Shown here: positions 41,079-50,265 of the stretch, piece after piece
Numbering within the stretch: the first letter of the stretch is position 1
How the letters are laid out: every line of letters starts with the position of its first letter
Assembly (NCBI RefSeq): GCF_019645875.1
Contig: NZ_CP081000.1
Location: 2,480,001 to 2,544,000, forward strand
Direction of reading: 5' to 3'
Length of the DNA: 64,000 nucleotides
Source: Mycolicibacterium senegalense
GTDB lineage: Bacteria > Actinomycetota > Actinomycetes > Mycobacteriales > Mycobacteriaceae
Notes under the pieces: generated by a model
The model's database searches: none
Seen by the model: the letters and a program-made list of their open reading frames with translations, nothing else
What the model was told of the DNA's origin: nothing
Made by a program: the position numbers and the translations under genes

Positions 41079-42618
41079 TGTCGGTTCTTCCTGTGACTAC
41101 GCAGCGGGAGATCTCCGCCGCCGATGCGGTTCTCGGGTCGAACATCGCGATGTTCTTGCCTTCGTGCATGACCCAGATCTGATCGCAGTTCTGAGTTAGT
41201 TCGCTCATCTCGCTGGATGCCATCAGCACCCCCACTCCGGCTTCGGCAAGTGCCCGAACCTGTTCGAACAGATCGTCTTTCGCACCTACGTCCAAGCCCC
41301 GGGTGGGCTCGTCCAGCAACAGCAGGTCGATCCCGCGAGCCATCCACTTGGCCAGCACCACCTTCTGTTGGTTGCCGCCAGAGAGCTGACCGACGGGCTG
41401 GTCCACGCTGGAGAACTTCACGCCCAGGCGCTGCAGCGCCGGCAGACACAACCGGCCGGCGGTCTTCATCGGGTTGAGGCCGAACGGTGCCAACGCGGCG
41501 ATCCCGGCGTTGCGCAGGATCGACTGCTCCAGGAACAACCCCTGGCTCTTCCGGTCCTCGGGGACCAGCCCGATCCCGGCCCGGACTGCGTCACGCGGAG
41601 TCAGCCGGGTGATGTCGGCACCGGCCAGGCTCAGGTCGAGCTCCGCGGCTCTGTCGCCGAACAACGTGGCCAGCAACGTGGAGCGGCCCGCGCCACCCAG
41701 TCCGGCCAGCCCGACAATCTGGCCACGCTCGACGGTGATGCCGGATACGTCGATCACTCCCGCGATCGCGGCGCGGCGGATGCTCAACAGCTCGGCTCCG
41801 TCCCCGTTTTGGCGGGGCTGACGGGGAGACTGGGCGCTCAGGGCGCGTCCGATCATGGCTTCAACCAGGTCGTCCTTGGTCACCGTCGGGATGTCGTACA
41901 CGCCGACGGTGGCCCCGTCCCGCATGACGGTGGCTCGGTCACCGATCGCCTTCACCTCGTCGAGGCGGTGCGAAATATAGATCACGGATTTGCCCGCGGC
42001 GGTGAGTTCCCGGATGACGCGAAACACCTCGGCGAGGTCGTGATTGGTGAGCGTGGCGCTGGGCTCATCCATCACGATGATGCGGGCATCGGTGGTGAGC
42101 GCCTTGGCGATTGCGGTGAGCTGCTGATCGGAGACCGAGAGGTCGGCGACGACGTCCGACGGTACGAAGCGGCCGCCGACCCGCGCGATTGCCTCGGCCG
42201 CCAGGCGATCCCGCTCCCTACGCGCGATGAGCGGGCCGCGCCGCGGCTCATGGCCGAGGAACAGGTTTTGCGCCACGGTCAGGTCCGGAACCAGATCGAG
42301 TTCCTGATAGATGGTGCTGATGCCGGCGCGGACTCCTCCGATGGGAGAGTTGAACGCGACCTGCTCGCCGTCGAGGGCAATCGTGCCGGAGTCCGGGGTG
42401 TAGAACCCCGACAGGATCTTCATCATCGTGCTCTTGCCGGCGCCGTTCTCGCCCAGCAGGCAGTGCACCTCGCCACGGGCGACCTCCAGGGTCGCGCCGT
42501 CACAGGCTCTGGTGCCGGGGAAGTTCTTCACGATGCCCTGCATTTGCAGCGCCGGTGTCGACCGAAGACTCCCAGGCTTTTCCGCCAGCGTGGTTTCAGC
42601 GTTGTGGCCAGGTGTCAT
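41071..42618 (-). CDS. Sugar ABC transporter ATP-binding protein (RbsA family)
   Basis: A 515-residue protein with two nucleotide-binding domains in tandem, typical of CUT2 importers. Domain 1 has Walker A GENGAGKST near 57, LSVSDQQLTAIAKAL and VMDEPSATLT. Domain 2 has the degenerate GLGGAGRST in place of Walker A, then LSGGNQQKVVLAKWM and LLLDEPTRGLD. Such asymmetry is normal for RbsA. ATG 42618 overlaps the SorC regulator stop (ATGA), so longer upstream forms are rejected. Confidence 0.94.
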   Translation of the reverse strand: MTPGHNAETTLAEKPGSLRSTPALQMQGIVKNFPGTRACDGATLEVARGEVHCLLGENGAGKSTMMKILSGFYTPDSGTIALDGEQVAFNSPIGGVRAGISTIYQELDLVPDLTVAQNLFLGHEPRRGPLIARRERDRLAAEAIARVGGRFVPSDVVADLSVSDQQLTAIAKALTTDARIIVMDEPSATLTNHDLAEVFRVIRELTAAGKSVIYISHRLDEVKAIGDRATVMRDGATVGVYDIPTVTKDDLVEAMIGRALSAQSPRQPRQNGDGAELLSIRRAAIAGVIDVSGITVERGQIVGLAGLGGAGRSTLLATLFGDRAAELDLSLAGADITRLTPRDAVRAGIGLVPEDRKSQGLFLEQSILRNAGIAALAPFGLNPMKTAGRLCLPALQRLGVKFSSVDQPVGQLSGGNQQKVVLAKWMARGIDLLLLDEPTRGLDVGAKDDLFEQVRALAEAGVGVLMASSEMSELTQNCDQIWVMHEGKNIAMFDPRTASAAEISRCVVTGRTDND

Positions 42619-43571
42619 GCCGGTGCTCCGAGCACGGTGTTGGCGGTGGGTTCGTCGGTGATCAGGACTGAGCACATGCCGCTGGTCAGGGCGCCTATGA
42701 CGACCGGCACTTTGCGCGGTCCGGCCGCCACCGCGATGGCGCAGTTGGCGCCTTTGACGTCGTCGAGGCTCAAACCCACTGTGCGCCTGTCGATGTCGGG
42801 ATAGGCCACGTCGCCGTTGGCGGTGATGTAGTGGGCCAGGATGTCGCCGCAGGCTCCGGCCGATTCGAGCAGACTGAGTTCGGTCGGGGTGACGGCACCG
42901 GATTCGACGAGTACTGATGTCGGACTCAGCGCGCCCAGCGAGAACAGGAGCGCGTCTGCCTGGCGGGCCCGGGACAGCACATCCTCCACGAATCCCTCGG
43001 CGTACAGCGCATCGCGGGTTTCGATCCGCTCGACGATCGCCGGCACCGGCAACAGTGTGGCCTGGCCACTGCCACTGTGGGCGATGCTGGTGACGATATT
43101 GGCGGCTTTTGTCGGATGAACGGACCGGCTGACGCCACCGTTGATCTGGATGACCTCGATCCCGCTGGTCCATCCAACCGGCAGTACCGCAGCGATCTGC
43201 TGCAGGGTGTTGCCCCAGGAAACACCCAGGGTGGTGATCCACGAGGAATTCGACTTCAGGTAGTTGGCAGCCGCGGTGGCGACGTGCTCACCTGGCGGCT
43301 CGCTGGGGTCGGGGCCCGGCACCACCACGCATTCGCGGAGGTTGAACCGGCTACGCATCTTCGCCTCTAGCTCGACCCGACGTGCCTGTGGGTGAACGAT
43401 CTTGATCTGGACGAGGCCCACGCCCCGGGCCTCGTCGAGCAGGCGTCCGACCTTCCACCGGGTCAAGTGGAGTTCGGATCCGATGTCTTCCTGGGTGCGG
43501 CCCTGCTCGTAATAGCACTGCGCCACATAGAGCAGCAGATCGGTATGGCTGCGGTCGGCGGTCGCGCTCAT
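42615..43571 (-). CDS. SorC/DeoR-type sugar-responsive transcriptional regulator
   Basis: A 318-residue regulator. The N-terminal helix-turn-helix (YYEQGRTQEDIGSELHLTRWKVGRLL, residues about 18-45) is followed by the SorC sugar-phosphate-binding domain (ITTLGVSWGNTLQQIA near 105; LFSLGALS). B. subtilis DeoR, a family member, controls deoC and senses deoxyribose-phosphate, fitting the deoC gene in this operon. It is encoded in the middle of the operon, so it is co-regulated with its targets. The palindromes at 47356-47383 are its likely operators. ATG 43571 fits the family start. Confidence 0.88.
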   Translation of the reverse strand: MSATADRSHTDLLLYVAQCYYEQGRTQEDIGSELHLTRWKVGRLLDEARGVGLVQIKIVHPQARRVELEAKMRSRFNLRECVVVPGPDPSEPPGEHVATAAANYLKSNSSWITTLGVSWGNTLQQIAAVLPVGWTSGIEVIQINGGVSRSVHPTKAANIVTSIAHSGSGQATLLPVPAIVERIETRDALYAEGFVEDVLSRARQADALLFSLGALSPTSVLVESGAVTPTELSLLESAGACGDILAHYITANGDVAYPDIDRRTVGLSLDDVKGANCAIAVAAGPRKVPVVIGALTSGMCSVLITDEPTANTVLGAPA

Positions 43572-43602
43572 CGTGGCCGTCCGTTCTTCGCGCGAGCGCT
43601 CA

Positions 43603-45162
43603 TCACCGCACCACCCGGAACGGTCCACGGATCATTGCCGCAGGACCGGTGTCACCGTCAACCGTGTCACACATGATCGGGCGCAGCGCGGCAGTCAGCC
43701 TTTGATAGTCGGCAAACGTCTGCTCGTACACGGCGATTCGCTTCGGGTCCGGTTCCAGTGGCCGTACGCGCGGAGCGAACAGCTGCGAGCCCGCGCTCAG
43801 GCTGGGCACGATCTCCGAGGCGGTGGCAGCGATCACGGCGCAGGCCCGCAGCGTCAGGTTCTCGCCGATCACCAGCTCGGCGGGCCGCCCCAGCACATCG
43901 GTCGTAACCTGTTGCCACAATGTGTTTCGTTCGATTCCACCGGAGAACACCAGGCGTGTGCACGGCACACCGGATCGTTCGAACGAGTCGATGACGCTGC
44001 GGGTCCCGCAGGCGACTGCTTCGACCATCGCCCGGTACAGTTCGGCCTTCGTGGTGCCCAGGGTCAGCCCGACCACCGCTCCACGCAGCCGGGCCTCGCG
44101 ATGGGGTGTGCGGTTGCCCATGAAGTAGTCCAGCGCCCGCAACCCATGCGACGCCGGGTCGACGGTGGCGGCTTGGTCGATCAGCGCCGGCAGTTGGTCG
44201 CGGGGCACGCCCATGATCGATTCGCCGGTCCACTTGAGTACCGAACCGCTGCTCACCTGGCCGCCTTCGACCAGCCACTTGTTGTGTGTCAACGCGTTTG
44301 GGTACGGCCCCCACACCTCGTTGGAGGTGACCGGCGCATCCACCTCGGTGACGACGGCCGACGACGTGCCCGACACGATCGACACCAGCCCGTCAGTCCT
44401 GCCGCCGCAGGCCAGGAGGGACACGTGTGCATCGATGCCGCCCACCGCGACGACCGGCCTCTGCTCGATGCCGAGATCGGCTGCGGCGCTGTCGGTGAGG
44501 GTTCCGGCCACACTTCCTACGGAGACGATCTCGTCCGGAAGTTTTGCCGCCAGATCATCCATCCCCAGTGCGGCATACAGCTCGGTGGGGAACCGGCCGA
44601 CGAGGGCGTCGTAGTTGTACTTGCAGACCGCGTTCATCTGCGATCCGACCCATCGTCCGGTCAGCCGGAAGGTGAGGTAGTCCACGGCTTCGACGATCCG
44701 CGCGGCCGCCCGGTATGCATCGGAATCATATTTCTTGAGCCACATCGCCTTTGGCAGCAGCCACTCGGCGGCATCGGAGCCCCCCGACCAGTCGAGGATC
44801 GGGTGTTGTGGATTCAGCTGCGCGGTGCGTTCCGATTCCGCGGCAGCGCGACCGTCCATCCACAAGATCGCCGGGCGCAACGGTGTACCCGCCGCGTCGA
44901 CCACCGCTACCGTCGAGGCGGTGGTCGACGCCGCTATTGATACGACCTGACCGGCTGCCCGGCACGGTTCGCTGGCGAGCAACTGACGACTCGCGGCGCT
45001 GATCGCGGCCCACCAGTCCCGCGGATCCTGCTCGGCCCAGCCTGGCCGCGGGTGGTGCGTCGAGTACGGCCGGTGCGCCGTGCCCAGTGCGGTGCCGTCC
45101 TCGGTGAAGGCGCCGACGCGGGCGCCCTCGGTACCGAGGTCGATCGTCAGGAGAATACCCAT
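43603..45162 (-). CDS. FGGY-family carbohydrate kinase
   Basis: A 519-residue sugar or polyol kinase with two actin-like domains. DLGTEGARVGAF at residues 8-19 binds phosphate of ATP, ILWMDGRAAAE near 100 and GGIDAHVSLLACGG near 245 belong to the substrate cleft, and the C-terminal FSGGIERNTLWQQ near 410 is the FGGY-type nucleotide motif. The family includes xylulose, ribulose and AI-2 kinases; the substrate is not defined by what I can see. The ATG is 3 bp from the dehydrogenase stop, in the same operon. Confidence 0.88.
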   Translation of the reverse strand: MGILLTIDLGTEGARVGAFTEDGTALGTAHRPYSTHHPRPGWAEQDPRDWWAAISAASRQLLASEPCRAAGQVVSIAASTTASTVAVVDAAGTPLRPAILWMDGRAAAESERTAQLNPQHPILDWSGGSDAAEWLLPKAMWLKKYDSDAYRAAARIVEAVDYLTFRLTGRWVGSQMNAVCKYNYDALVGRFPTELYAALGMDDLAAKLPDEIVSVGSVAGTLTDSAAADLGIEQRPVVAVGGIDAHVSLLACGGRTDGLVSIVSGTSSAVVTEVDAPVTSNEVWGPYPNALTHNKWLVEGGQVSSGSVLKWTGESIMGVPRDQLPALIDQAATVDPASHGLRALDYFMGNRTPHREARLRGAVVGLTLGTTKAELYRAMVEAVACGTRSVIDSFERSGVPCTRLVFSGGIERNTLWQQVTTDVLGRPAELVIGENLTLRACAVIAATASEIVPSLSAGSQLFAPRVRPLEPDPKRIAVYEQTFADYQRLTAALRPIMCDTVDGDTGPAAMIRGPFRVVR

Positions 45163-45165
45163 CTC

Positions 45166-46257
45166 TCAGTCCTTGTTGGGCAGGAACAGCACTTTGGACG
45201 AGAAGACCGACCGCTCGCCGAGTTGCTGCATCATCGTGGGCAGGTCCGCTAGCGGCAGTTCGTGCGTGATCATGAACTCCCACTTCAGTTTTCCTGCGGC
45301 CATCATCGCAGCCGAGGTGCGCCATTCGTCGCCAGGGAACGGCGCCGAGAACGAGTTCCACGATCCGTGCAGGCTGGTTTCCAGGCGCATGAACTTGTTG
45401 AAGGTGTCCTTGTCCAGCGTGACGGGTGCGTGCGGAATGCCTACGAAGACCGCATGGCCATGTGGGCCGGTCAGATTCGCCGCCATGTCGGCGGTGGCAG
45501 GTACCCCGGCCGACTCCAGCACGACGTCGAAGCCTCGTCCACCGAGAGCACGGGCTTCCTCGACGCCCTGTACCGCGTGGGTGGCACCGGCTCCCCGGGC
45601 CATCGCAGCCTTCTCCTCACTGAGATCGACGGCCACGATCTGTCCGGCCCCGTGCAGCTTCGCCCATTGCACGGCGAACAGTCCGATCGGCCCGGCGCCG
45701 ATGACGAGGACCCGGTGTCCGGCTCGCAGGTTGGTCTTCCACAATCCGTGCAGGGCAATGGCGGCGGGGTCCAGCATCGCAGCGGCGCGGGGATCGATAC
45801 CCGCGGGCAGCTTCAGCAGGTTGCCCACCGGGCTGACCACGTATTGCGCGTAGGCGCCGTCGGAACGGCTGCCGAAGTAGTCGTAGTTCTCGCACAGTCC
45901 GAACGCACCCTTGGCGCAGAAGTCACAGTTGCGGCAGGGGATCAGCGGCGGTACCGATACCAGTTCGCCGATCTCGAAGCCGCCGACGCCGGTACCGAGT
46001 TCGGTTACCCAGCCGGAGAATTCGTGCCCACAGATGATGGGCATGACGTACCCGCCGTTGCGCAGCATCCGTGGGATGTCGGAGCCACACACTCCGCATG
46101 CGGCGACCTTGAGCAGCACCTCGCCGGGGCCCGGTTTCGGTACGGGAGCGGGTTCGACTCGGATGTCGCCGGGGGCGTACATCACCGCCGCGGTCATCGT
46201 CGTGGGTGGGGGCGGCGCGACCGACCGACTCACCGGGGCAGTGGCCTCCGTTGTCAT
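45166..46257 (-). CDS. Zinc-dependent medium-chain dehydrogenase (polyol/galactitol-phosphate type)
   Basis: A 363-residue NAD(P)-dependent dehydrogenase. Catalytic zinc ligands are in CGVCGSDIPRM and GHEFSG (HE); the structural zinc cysteines are in PCRNCDFCAKGAFGLC. The cofactor loop is VIGAGPIGLFAVQ. CGSDIPR and FGSRSDGAYAQYV resemble galactitol-1-phosphate 5-dehydrogenase and sorbitol dehydrogenases. An added Pro-rich N-terminus of about 20 residues precedes the core; AGGAGA supports ATG 46257, although ATG 46197 would give the bare domain. It probably oxidises the imported polyol to a ketose for the kinase. Confidence 0.87.
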   Translation of the reverse strand: MTTEATAPVSRSVAPPPPTTMTAAVMYAPGDIRVEPAPVPKPGPGEVLLKVAACGVCGSDIPRMLRNGGYVMPIICGHEFSGWVTELGTGVGGFEIGELVSVPPLIPCRNCDFCAKGAFGLCENYDYFGSRSDGAYAQYVVSPVGNLLKLPAGIDPRAAAMLDPAAIALHGLWKTNLRAGHRVLVIGAGPIGLFAVQWAKLHGAGQIVAVDLSEEKAAMARGAGATHAVQGVEEARALGGRGFDVVLESAGVPATADMAANLTGPHGHAVFVGIPHAPVTLDKDTFNKFMRLETSLHGSWNSFSAPFPGDEWRTSAAMMAAGKLKWEFMITHELPLADLPTMMQQLGERSVFSSKVLFLPNKD

Positions 46258-46283
46258 TGAGCTTGTCTCCTTGTGTGTCTTGG

Positions 46284-47270
46284 CTATTTGCCGGCGGCGA
46301 AGGTGGATTCGCCTTCCAGGGTTGGCGCGTTGGACTTGTTCACCAGACTCGTTCCCGCGTCGACGAATTCGGGCACCGACTCACCTCGGGCGACCTTGAC
46401 CGCGGTCTGGATCGCCAGCTTGCCTTCGGACTCGGGATCGTTGAGTGCGGTGGCGACGTACTGGTCGCCGTTGGCGATGACCCGTACCGCCTCCATCAAG
46501 CCGTCCACTCCGAATACCTTGACGTCGGCGCGGTGGTTCTCGGTGAGCACCTGCAGGGCGCCCAGCGCCATGTCGTCGTTCTGGGCGTAGACGGCCTTCA
46601 GATCAGGGTTGGCCTGCAGCAGATCCTGCATGGCCGTGACCGCCTTCGACCTGGTGTAGTCGCAGTAGGGCCCGTCCACGACAGTGATGGCAGGCTGGGC
46701 CGACACCCCGGCGAGGAATCCGTCCCGGCGATCGCGGGCCACCGCACCACCCGCGTCACCTTGAATCTGGATGATCTTGCCGCCGGTCGGCCCGAGCGTC
46801 TCGGCGGCCGCCCTACCGACCAGCTCACCCATGGCCTTGTTGTCACGTCCGACGAACGATGCGGCACCCTTTTCGACAGGACGGTCGACGGTGATCACCT
46901 TGATGCCGGCGGCCTGTGCGGCGGCTAAGGATGGCGTGACGCCTTTCGGGTCGACCGGGTTGATCACCAGCACGTTCACCCCGCGGGTGATCAGATCTTG
47001 GACGTCGTTGTTCTGCTTGGTGACATCGCCGTTGGCGTCGGCGTGGAAGAATTCGTTCCCCTGCGCCTGGGCCTCGGCCTTGGCGGCATCGGTGAGCGCG
47101 ACGTAGAACGGGCTCCGCTGGGTGGCCTGGCTGAAGCCGATCTTCACCGGCCCGTCGGTCACCGTCGTCACGCTCTCGGTGGTGTTGTCACCCGGCACCG
47201 AACATGCCGCGACGACTGCCATAACCGCCGCGGCCCCGAGCGCCATCTTCGAAGCTCTGGTGAATCTCAC
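46284..47270 (-). CDS. Sugar-binding lipoprotein of ABC importer (RbsB family)
   Basis: A 328-residue substrate-binding protein. The signal peptide with lipobox (VVAACS, Cys23) anchors it outside the membrane. The type I periplasmic fold begins VKIGFSQATQRSPFYVAL and contains NVLVINPVDPKGVTPSL, VITVDRPVEKGAASFVGRDN, DGPYCDYTRSKAVTAM and AVYAQNDDMALGAL, as in ribose-type binders. The GTG start follows GAGGAGG. First gene of the operon, reading away from ppc, with a clear promoter at 47324-47353. Confidence 0.92.
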   Translation of the reverse strand: MRFTRASKMALGAAAVMAVVAACSVPGDNTTESVTTVTDGPVKIGFSQATQRSPFYVALTDAAKAEAQAQGNEFFHADANGDVTKQNNDVQDLITRGVNVLVINPVDPKGVTPSLAAAQAAGIKVITVDRPVEKGAASFVGRDNKAMGELVGRAAAETLGPTGGKIIQIQGDAGGAVARDRRDGFLAGVSAQPAITVVDGPYCDYTRSKAVTAMQDLLQANPDLKAVYAQNDDMALGALQVLTENHRADVKVFGVDGLMEAVRVIANGDQYVATALNDPESEGKLAIQTAVKVARGESVPEFVDAGTSLVNKSNAPTLEGESTFAAGK

Positions 47271-47323
47271 TGTTCCTCCTCGCTATGCGCCTCGGTAGAA
47301 GGGGGCGACGCATGACGGCCATC

Positions 47324-47353
47324 ACGTTAGGAACGGACCTGTGAGCGAGTCAA
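47324..47353 (-). promoter_or_regulatory. Promoter of the sugar operon
   Basis: On the minus strand TTGACT (47353-47348) and TAACGT (47329-47324) are separated by 18 bases, close to the SigA consensus. Start of transcription would be near 47317, leaving a leader of about 47 bases with a GAGGAGG ribosome site. Confidence 0.65.
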
Positions 47354-47355
47354 CA

Positions 47356-47383
47356 TATGCGCATAACTTTGCTCATATGAGCA
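47356..47383. promoter_or_regulatory. Paired palindromes, probable SorC-regulator operator
   Basis: TATGCGCATA (47356-47365) and TGCTCATATGAGCA (47370-47383) are both perfect palindromes. The first is only 2 bp upstream of the -35 hexamer of the sugar operon. Position beside the -35, not over the -10, suits an activator, although repression by blocking is possible. They also lie about 78-105 bp upstream of ppc. Confidence 0.6.
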
Positions 47384-47448
47384 GAACAGGGTCCCGCCAG
47401 CCCGGTCAGTGCAAAGCCGCTGGCCCTGCAGCCCATCGGTGTCACGCC

Positions 47449-47454
47449 GATACT
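47449..47454 (+). promoter_or_regulatory. Putative -10 box of leaderless ppc promoter
   Basis: GATACT resembles TATACT and is 6 bases before the ppc ATG at 47461, which has no Shine-Dalgarno sequence. Confidence 0.35.
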
Positions 47455-47460
47455 GGACGC

Positions 47461-50265
47461 ATGGCGGAATCCGGCGAGACCACACTCGACCCGATCGGCG
47501 CGGTTCAGCGCACTCCCATAGGCCGGGAGGCCACCGAGCCGATGCGCGAGGACATCCGGCTGCTCGGCACCATTCTCGGTGACACCGTGCGTGAGCAGAA
47601 CGGCCCGGAGGTCTTCGACCTGGTGGAGCGGGCGCGAGTGGAATCCTTTCGGGTCCGTCGCTCAGAGATCGACCGGGCCGAGCTGGCCGCCTTGTTCTCC
47701 GGCATCGATGTCCATCAGGCCATCCCCGTGATCCGGGCGTTCACCCACTTCGCACTGCTGGCCAATGTGGCCGAGGACATCCATCGGGAGCGGCGCCGGG
47801 CGGTGCATGAGGCGGCCGGCGAGCCGCCGCAGGACAGCAGCTTGGCCGCGACGTACCTCAAGTTGGACGCGGCGGGTTTGGACGGCAACGGCGTCGCCGA
47901 CGCACTGTCGGGAGCCCTGGTCGCACCCGTCATCACCGCGCATCCCACCGAGACGCGGCGCCGCACCGTGTTCGACACCCAGCATCGGGTGACGGAGCTG
48001 ATGAGGCTGCGGCTGCACGGGCAGACCCGCACCGCCGAGGGCCGCGACATCGACATCGAGTTGCGCCGCCACATCCTCACGTTGTGGCAGACCGCCCTCG
48101 TGCGGTTGTCCCGGCTGAAGATCTCCGACGAGATCGAAACCGGCCTGCGGTACTACCCAGCGGCGTTCTTCGAAGTGATACCCCAGGTGAATGCCGAGGT
48201 GCGGACCGCCTTGCGGGCCCGATGGCCCGAGGTGGACCTGCTGGAACAGCCGATCCTGCGGCCGGGCAGCTGGATCGGCGGGGATCGCGACGGAAACCCC
48301 AACGTCGACGCCGGCGTGGTCCGGCTGGCCACCGGACGAGCCGCACACGTCGCTTTCGCGCACTACTTCACCGAGATGACCGCGTTGGAAGAAGAGCTGT
48401 CGATGTCGGCCCGGCTGGTCACGGTCAGCGACGAGCTCACCGCGCTGGCCGATGCCTGTCACGAGCCGGCGCGTGCGGACGAGCCGTACCGGCGGGCACT
48501 GCGAGTCATCCACGCCCGGTTGACTGCCACCGGCCGGGAAATCCTCGACGAGCAACCAGAACACGAACTCGACCTGGGCCTCGAACCCTATCGGGCGCCG
48601 GGGGAGTTACTGGCCGACCTCGATGTGGTGGACGCCTCTCTGCGCGGTAACGGCAGTGTGGTGGTGGCCGACGATCGGCTGGCCCGGCTACGGGAAGCGG
48701 TGCGGGTGTTCGGTTTTCATCTGTGCGGGTTGGACATGCGGCAGAACTCCGAGGTGCATGAGCAGGTGGTCGCCGAGCTGTTGGCCTGGGCCGGAGTGCA
48801 TTCCGACTACGCATCGTTGCCCGAGCCGCAGCGGGTGGAACTGCTAGCGCGGGAGATCTCGACCCGCCGCCCGTTGACCGGTGAGGGTGCGGAGTTGTCG
48901 GAACTGGCCCGCAAGGAACTCGACATCGTGCGTGCCGCAGCGCGGGCGGTCAGCGTCTTCGGTGCCCAGGCCGTACCCAACTACATCATCTCGATGTGCC
49001 AGTCGGTGTCCGATCTGCTCGAAGCGGCGATCCTGTTGAAAGAGGCCGGCTTGCTAGATGTTTCGGGTGCGGCGCACGGGGCGGTATACGCGCCCGTCGG
49101 GATCGTGCCGCTGTTCGAAACCATCGAGGATCTGCATCAGGGTGCGGCGGTCTTGGAAGCGGCGCTCGCCCTTCCGGTGTATCGGAGCATCGTCACCGCG
49201 CGTGGACACCAGCAGGAAGTGATGCTGGGTTACTCGGACTCCAACAAGGACGGCGGCTACCTGGCGGCGAACTGGGCGCTGTACCGGGCCGAGTTGGACC
49301 TCGTCGAGGCCGCGCGCACAACCGGGATTCGGTTGCGGCTGTTCCACGGCCGCGGTGGCACAGTGGGCCGTGGCGGCGGCCCCAGCTATGACGCGATCCT
49401 GGCGCAGCCGCCCGGCGCGGTGAAGGGCTCGTTGCGGATCACCGAGCAGGGCGAGGTGATCGCCGCCAAGTACGCCGAGCCGCGGATCGCGCACCGCAAC
49501 CTGGAGACGCTGGTGGCCGCCACACTGGAATCCACGCTGCTCGATGTCGAGGGTCTGGGTGACGAAGCTGAGCCCGCGTATCAGGTGCTCGATGAGCTGG
49601 CCGCCCTGGCGCAGCGGTCCTATGCCGAACTGGTTCACGAGACACCGGGATTCGTCGAGTACTTCAAGGCGTCGACACCGGTCAGCGAGATCGGTGCGCT
49701 CAACATCGGCAGCCGGCCCAGCTCCCGCAAGCCCACCACGTCGATAGCCGATCTGCGGGCCATCCCATGGGTGCTGGCCTGGAGTCAGTCCCGGGTGATG
49801 CTTCCCGGTTGGTACGGCACCGGCACGGCGTTCGAGCGGTGGATCGGCGAGGACGAGGCCCGGGTCGCGGTGCTGCAGGACCTTTACGAGCGTTGGCCGT
49901 TCTTCCGCACCGTGCTCTCGAACATGGCACAGGTGCTGGCCAAGTCCGATATGGGCCTGGCGGCACGGTATTCCGAGTTGGTCGACGACGCGGAACTGCG
50001 GGCCAGGGTGTTCGACAAGATCGTCGCCGAGCACGATCGCACCATCGCCATGTACAAACTGATCACCGGCCAGGACGACCTGCTGGCCGACAACCCGGCG
50101 TTGGCGCGCTCGGTGTTCAACCGGTTCCCGTACCTCGAACCGTTGAATCACCTCCAGGTCGAGCTGCTGCGCCGGTATCGCGCCGGAGATGCCGATGAAC
50201 TGGTCCAGCGCGGAATCCTGCTCACCATGAGCGGTTTGGCGACAGCGCTCCGCAACAGCGGTTAA
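47461..50265 (+). CDS. ppc: Phosphoenolpyruvate carboxylase
   Basis: A 934-residue cytosolic enzyme turning PEP and bicarbonate into oxaloacetate. The catalytic His161 is in [10 protein letters not shown]. Further conserved blocks are [13 protein letters not shown] near 270, [15 protein letters not shown] near 590, the [14 protein letters not shown] loop near 630, and the C-terminal RNSG allosteric/aspartate site. ATG 47461 is preferred to upstream in-frame codons, because the region before it contains the sugar-operon operators. The stop codon interlocks with that of the convergent FAD gene in TTAA at 50262-50265. Confidence 0.96.
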   Translation: MAESGETTLDPIGAVQRTPIGREATEPMREDIRLLGTILGDTVREQNGPEVFDLVERARVESFRVRRSEIDRAELAALFSGIDVHQAIPVIRAFTHFALLANVAEDIHRERRRAVHEAAGEPPQDSSLAATYLKLDAAGLDGNGVADALSGALVAPVITAHPTETRRRTVFDTQHRVTELMRLRLHGQTRTAEGRDIDIELRRHILTLWQTALVRLSRLKISDEIETGLRYYPAAFFEVIPQVNAEVRTALRARWPEVDLLEQPILRPGSWIGGDRDGNPNVDAGVVRLATGRAAHVAFAHYFTEMTALEEELSMSARLVTVSDELTALADACHEPARADEPYRRALRVIHARLTATGREILDEQPEHELDLGLEPYRAPGELLADLDVVDASLRGNGSVVVADDRLARLREAVRVFGFHLCGLDMRQNSEVHEQVVAELLAWAGVHSDYASLPEPQRVELLAREISTRRPLTGEGAELSELARKELDIVRAAARAVSVFGAQAVPNYIISMCQSVSDLLEAAILLKEAGLLDVSGAAHGAVYAPVGIVPLFETIEDLHQGAAVLEAALALPVYRSIVTARGHQQEVMLGYSDSNKDGGYLAANWALYRAELDLVEAARTTGIRLRLFHGRGGTVGRGGGPSYDAILAQPPGAVKGSLRITEQGEVIAAKYAEPRIAHRNLETLVAATLESTLLDVEGLGDEAEPAYQVLDELAALAQRSYAELVHETPGFVEYFKASTPVSEIGALNIGSRPSSRKPTTSIADLRAIPWVLAWSQSRVMLPGWYGTGTAFERWIGEDEARVAVLQDLYERWPFFRTVLSNMAQVLAKSDMGLAARYSELVDDAELRARVFDKIVAEHDRTIAMYKLITGQDDLLADNPALARSVFNRFPYLEPLNHLQVELLRRYRAGDADELVQRGILLTMSGLATALRNSG

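Noticed and set aside
42619..43242. N-terminal extension of the RbsA-type ATPase
   Set aside because: The frame is open upstream, but it runs through the SorC regulator gene and is low complexity; ATG 42618 with the ATGA overlap is the natural start.
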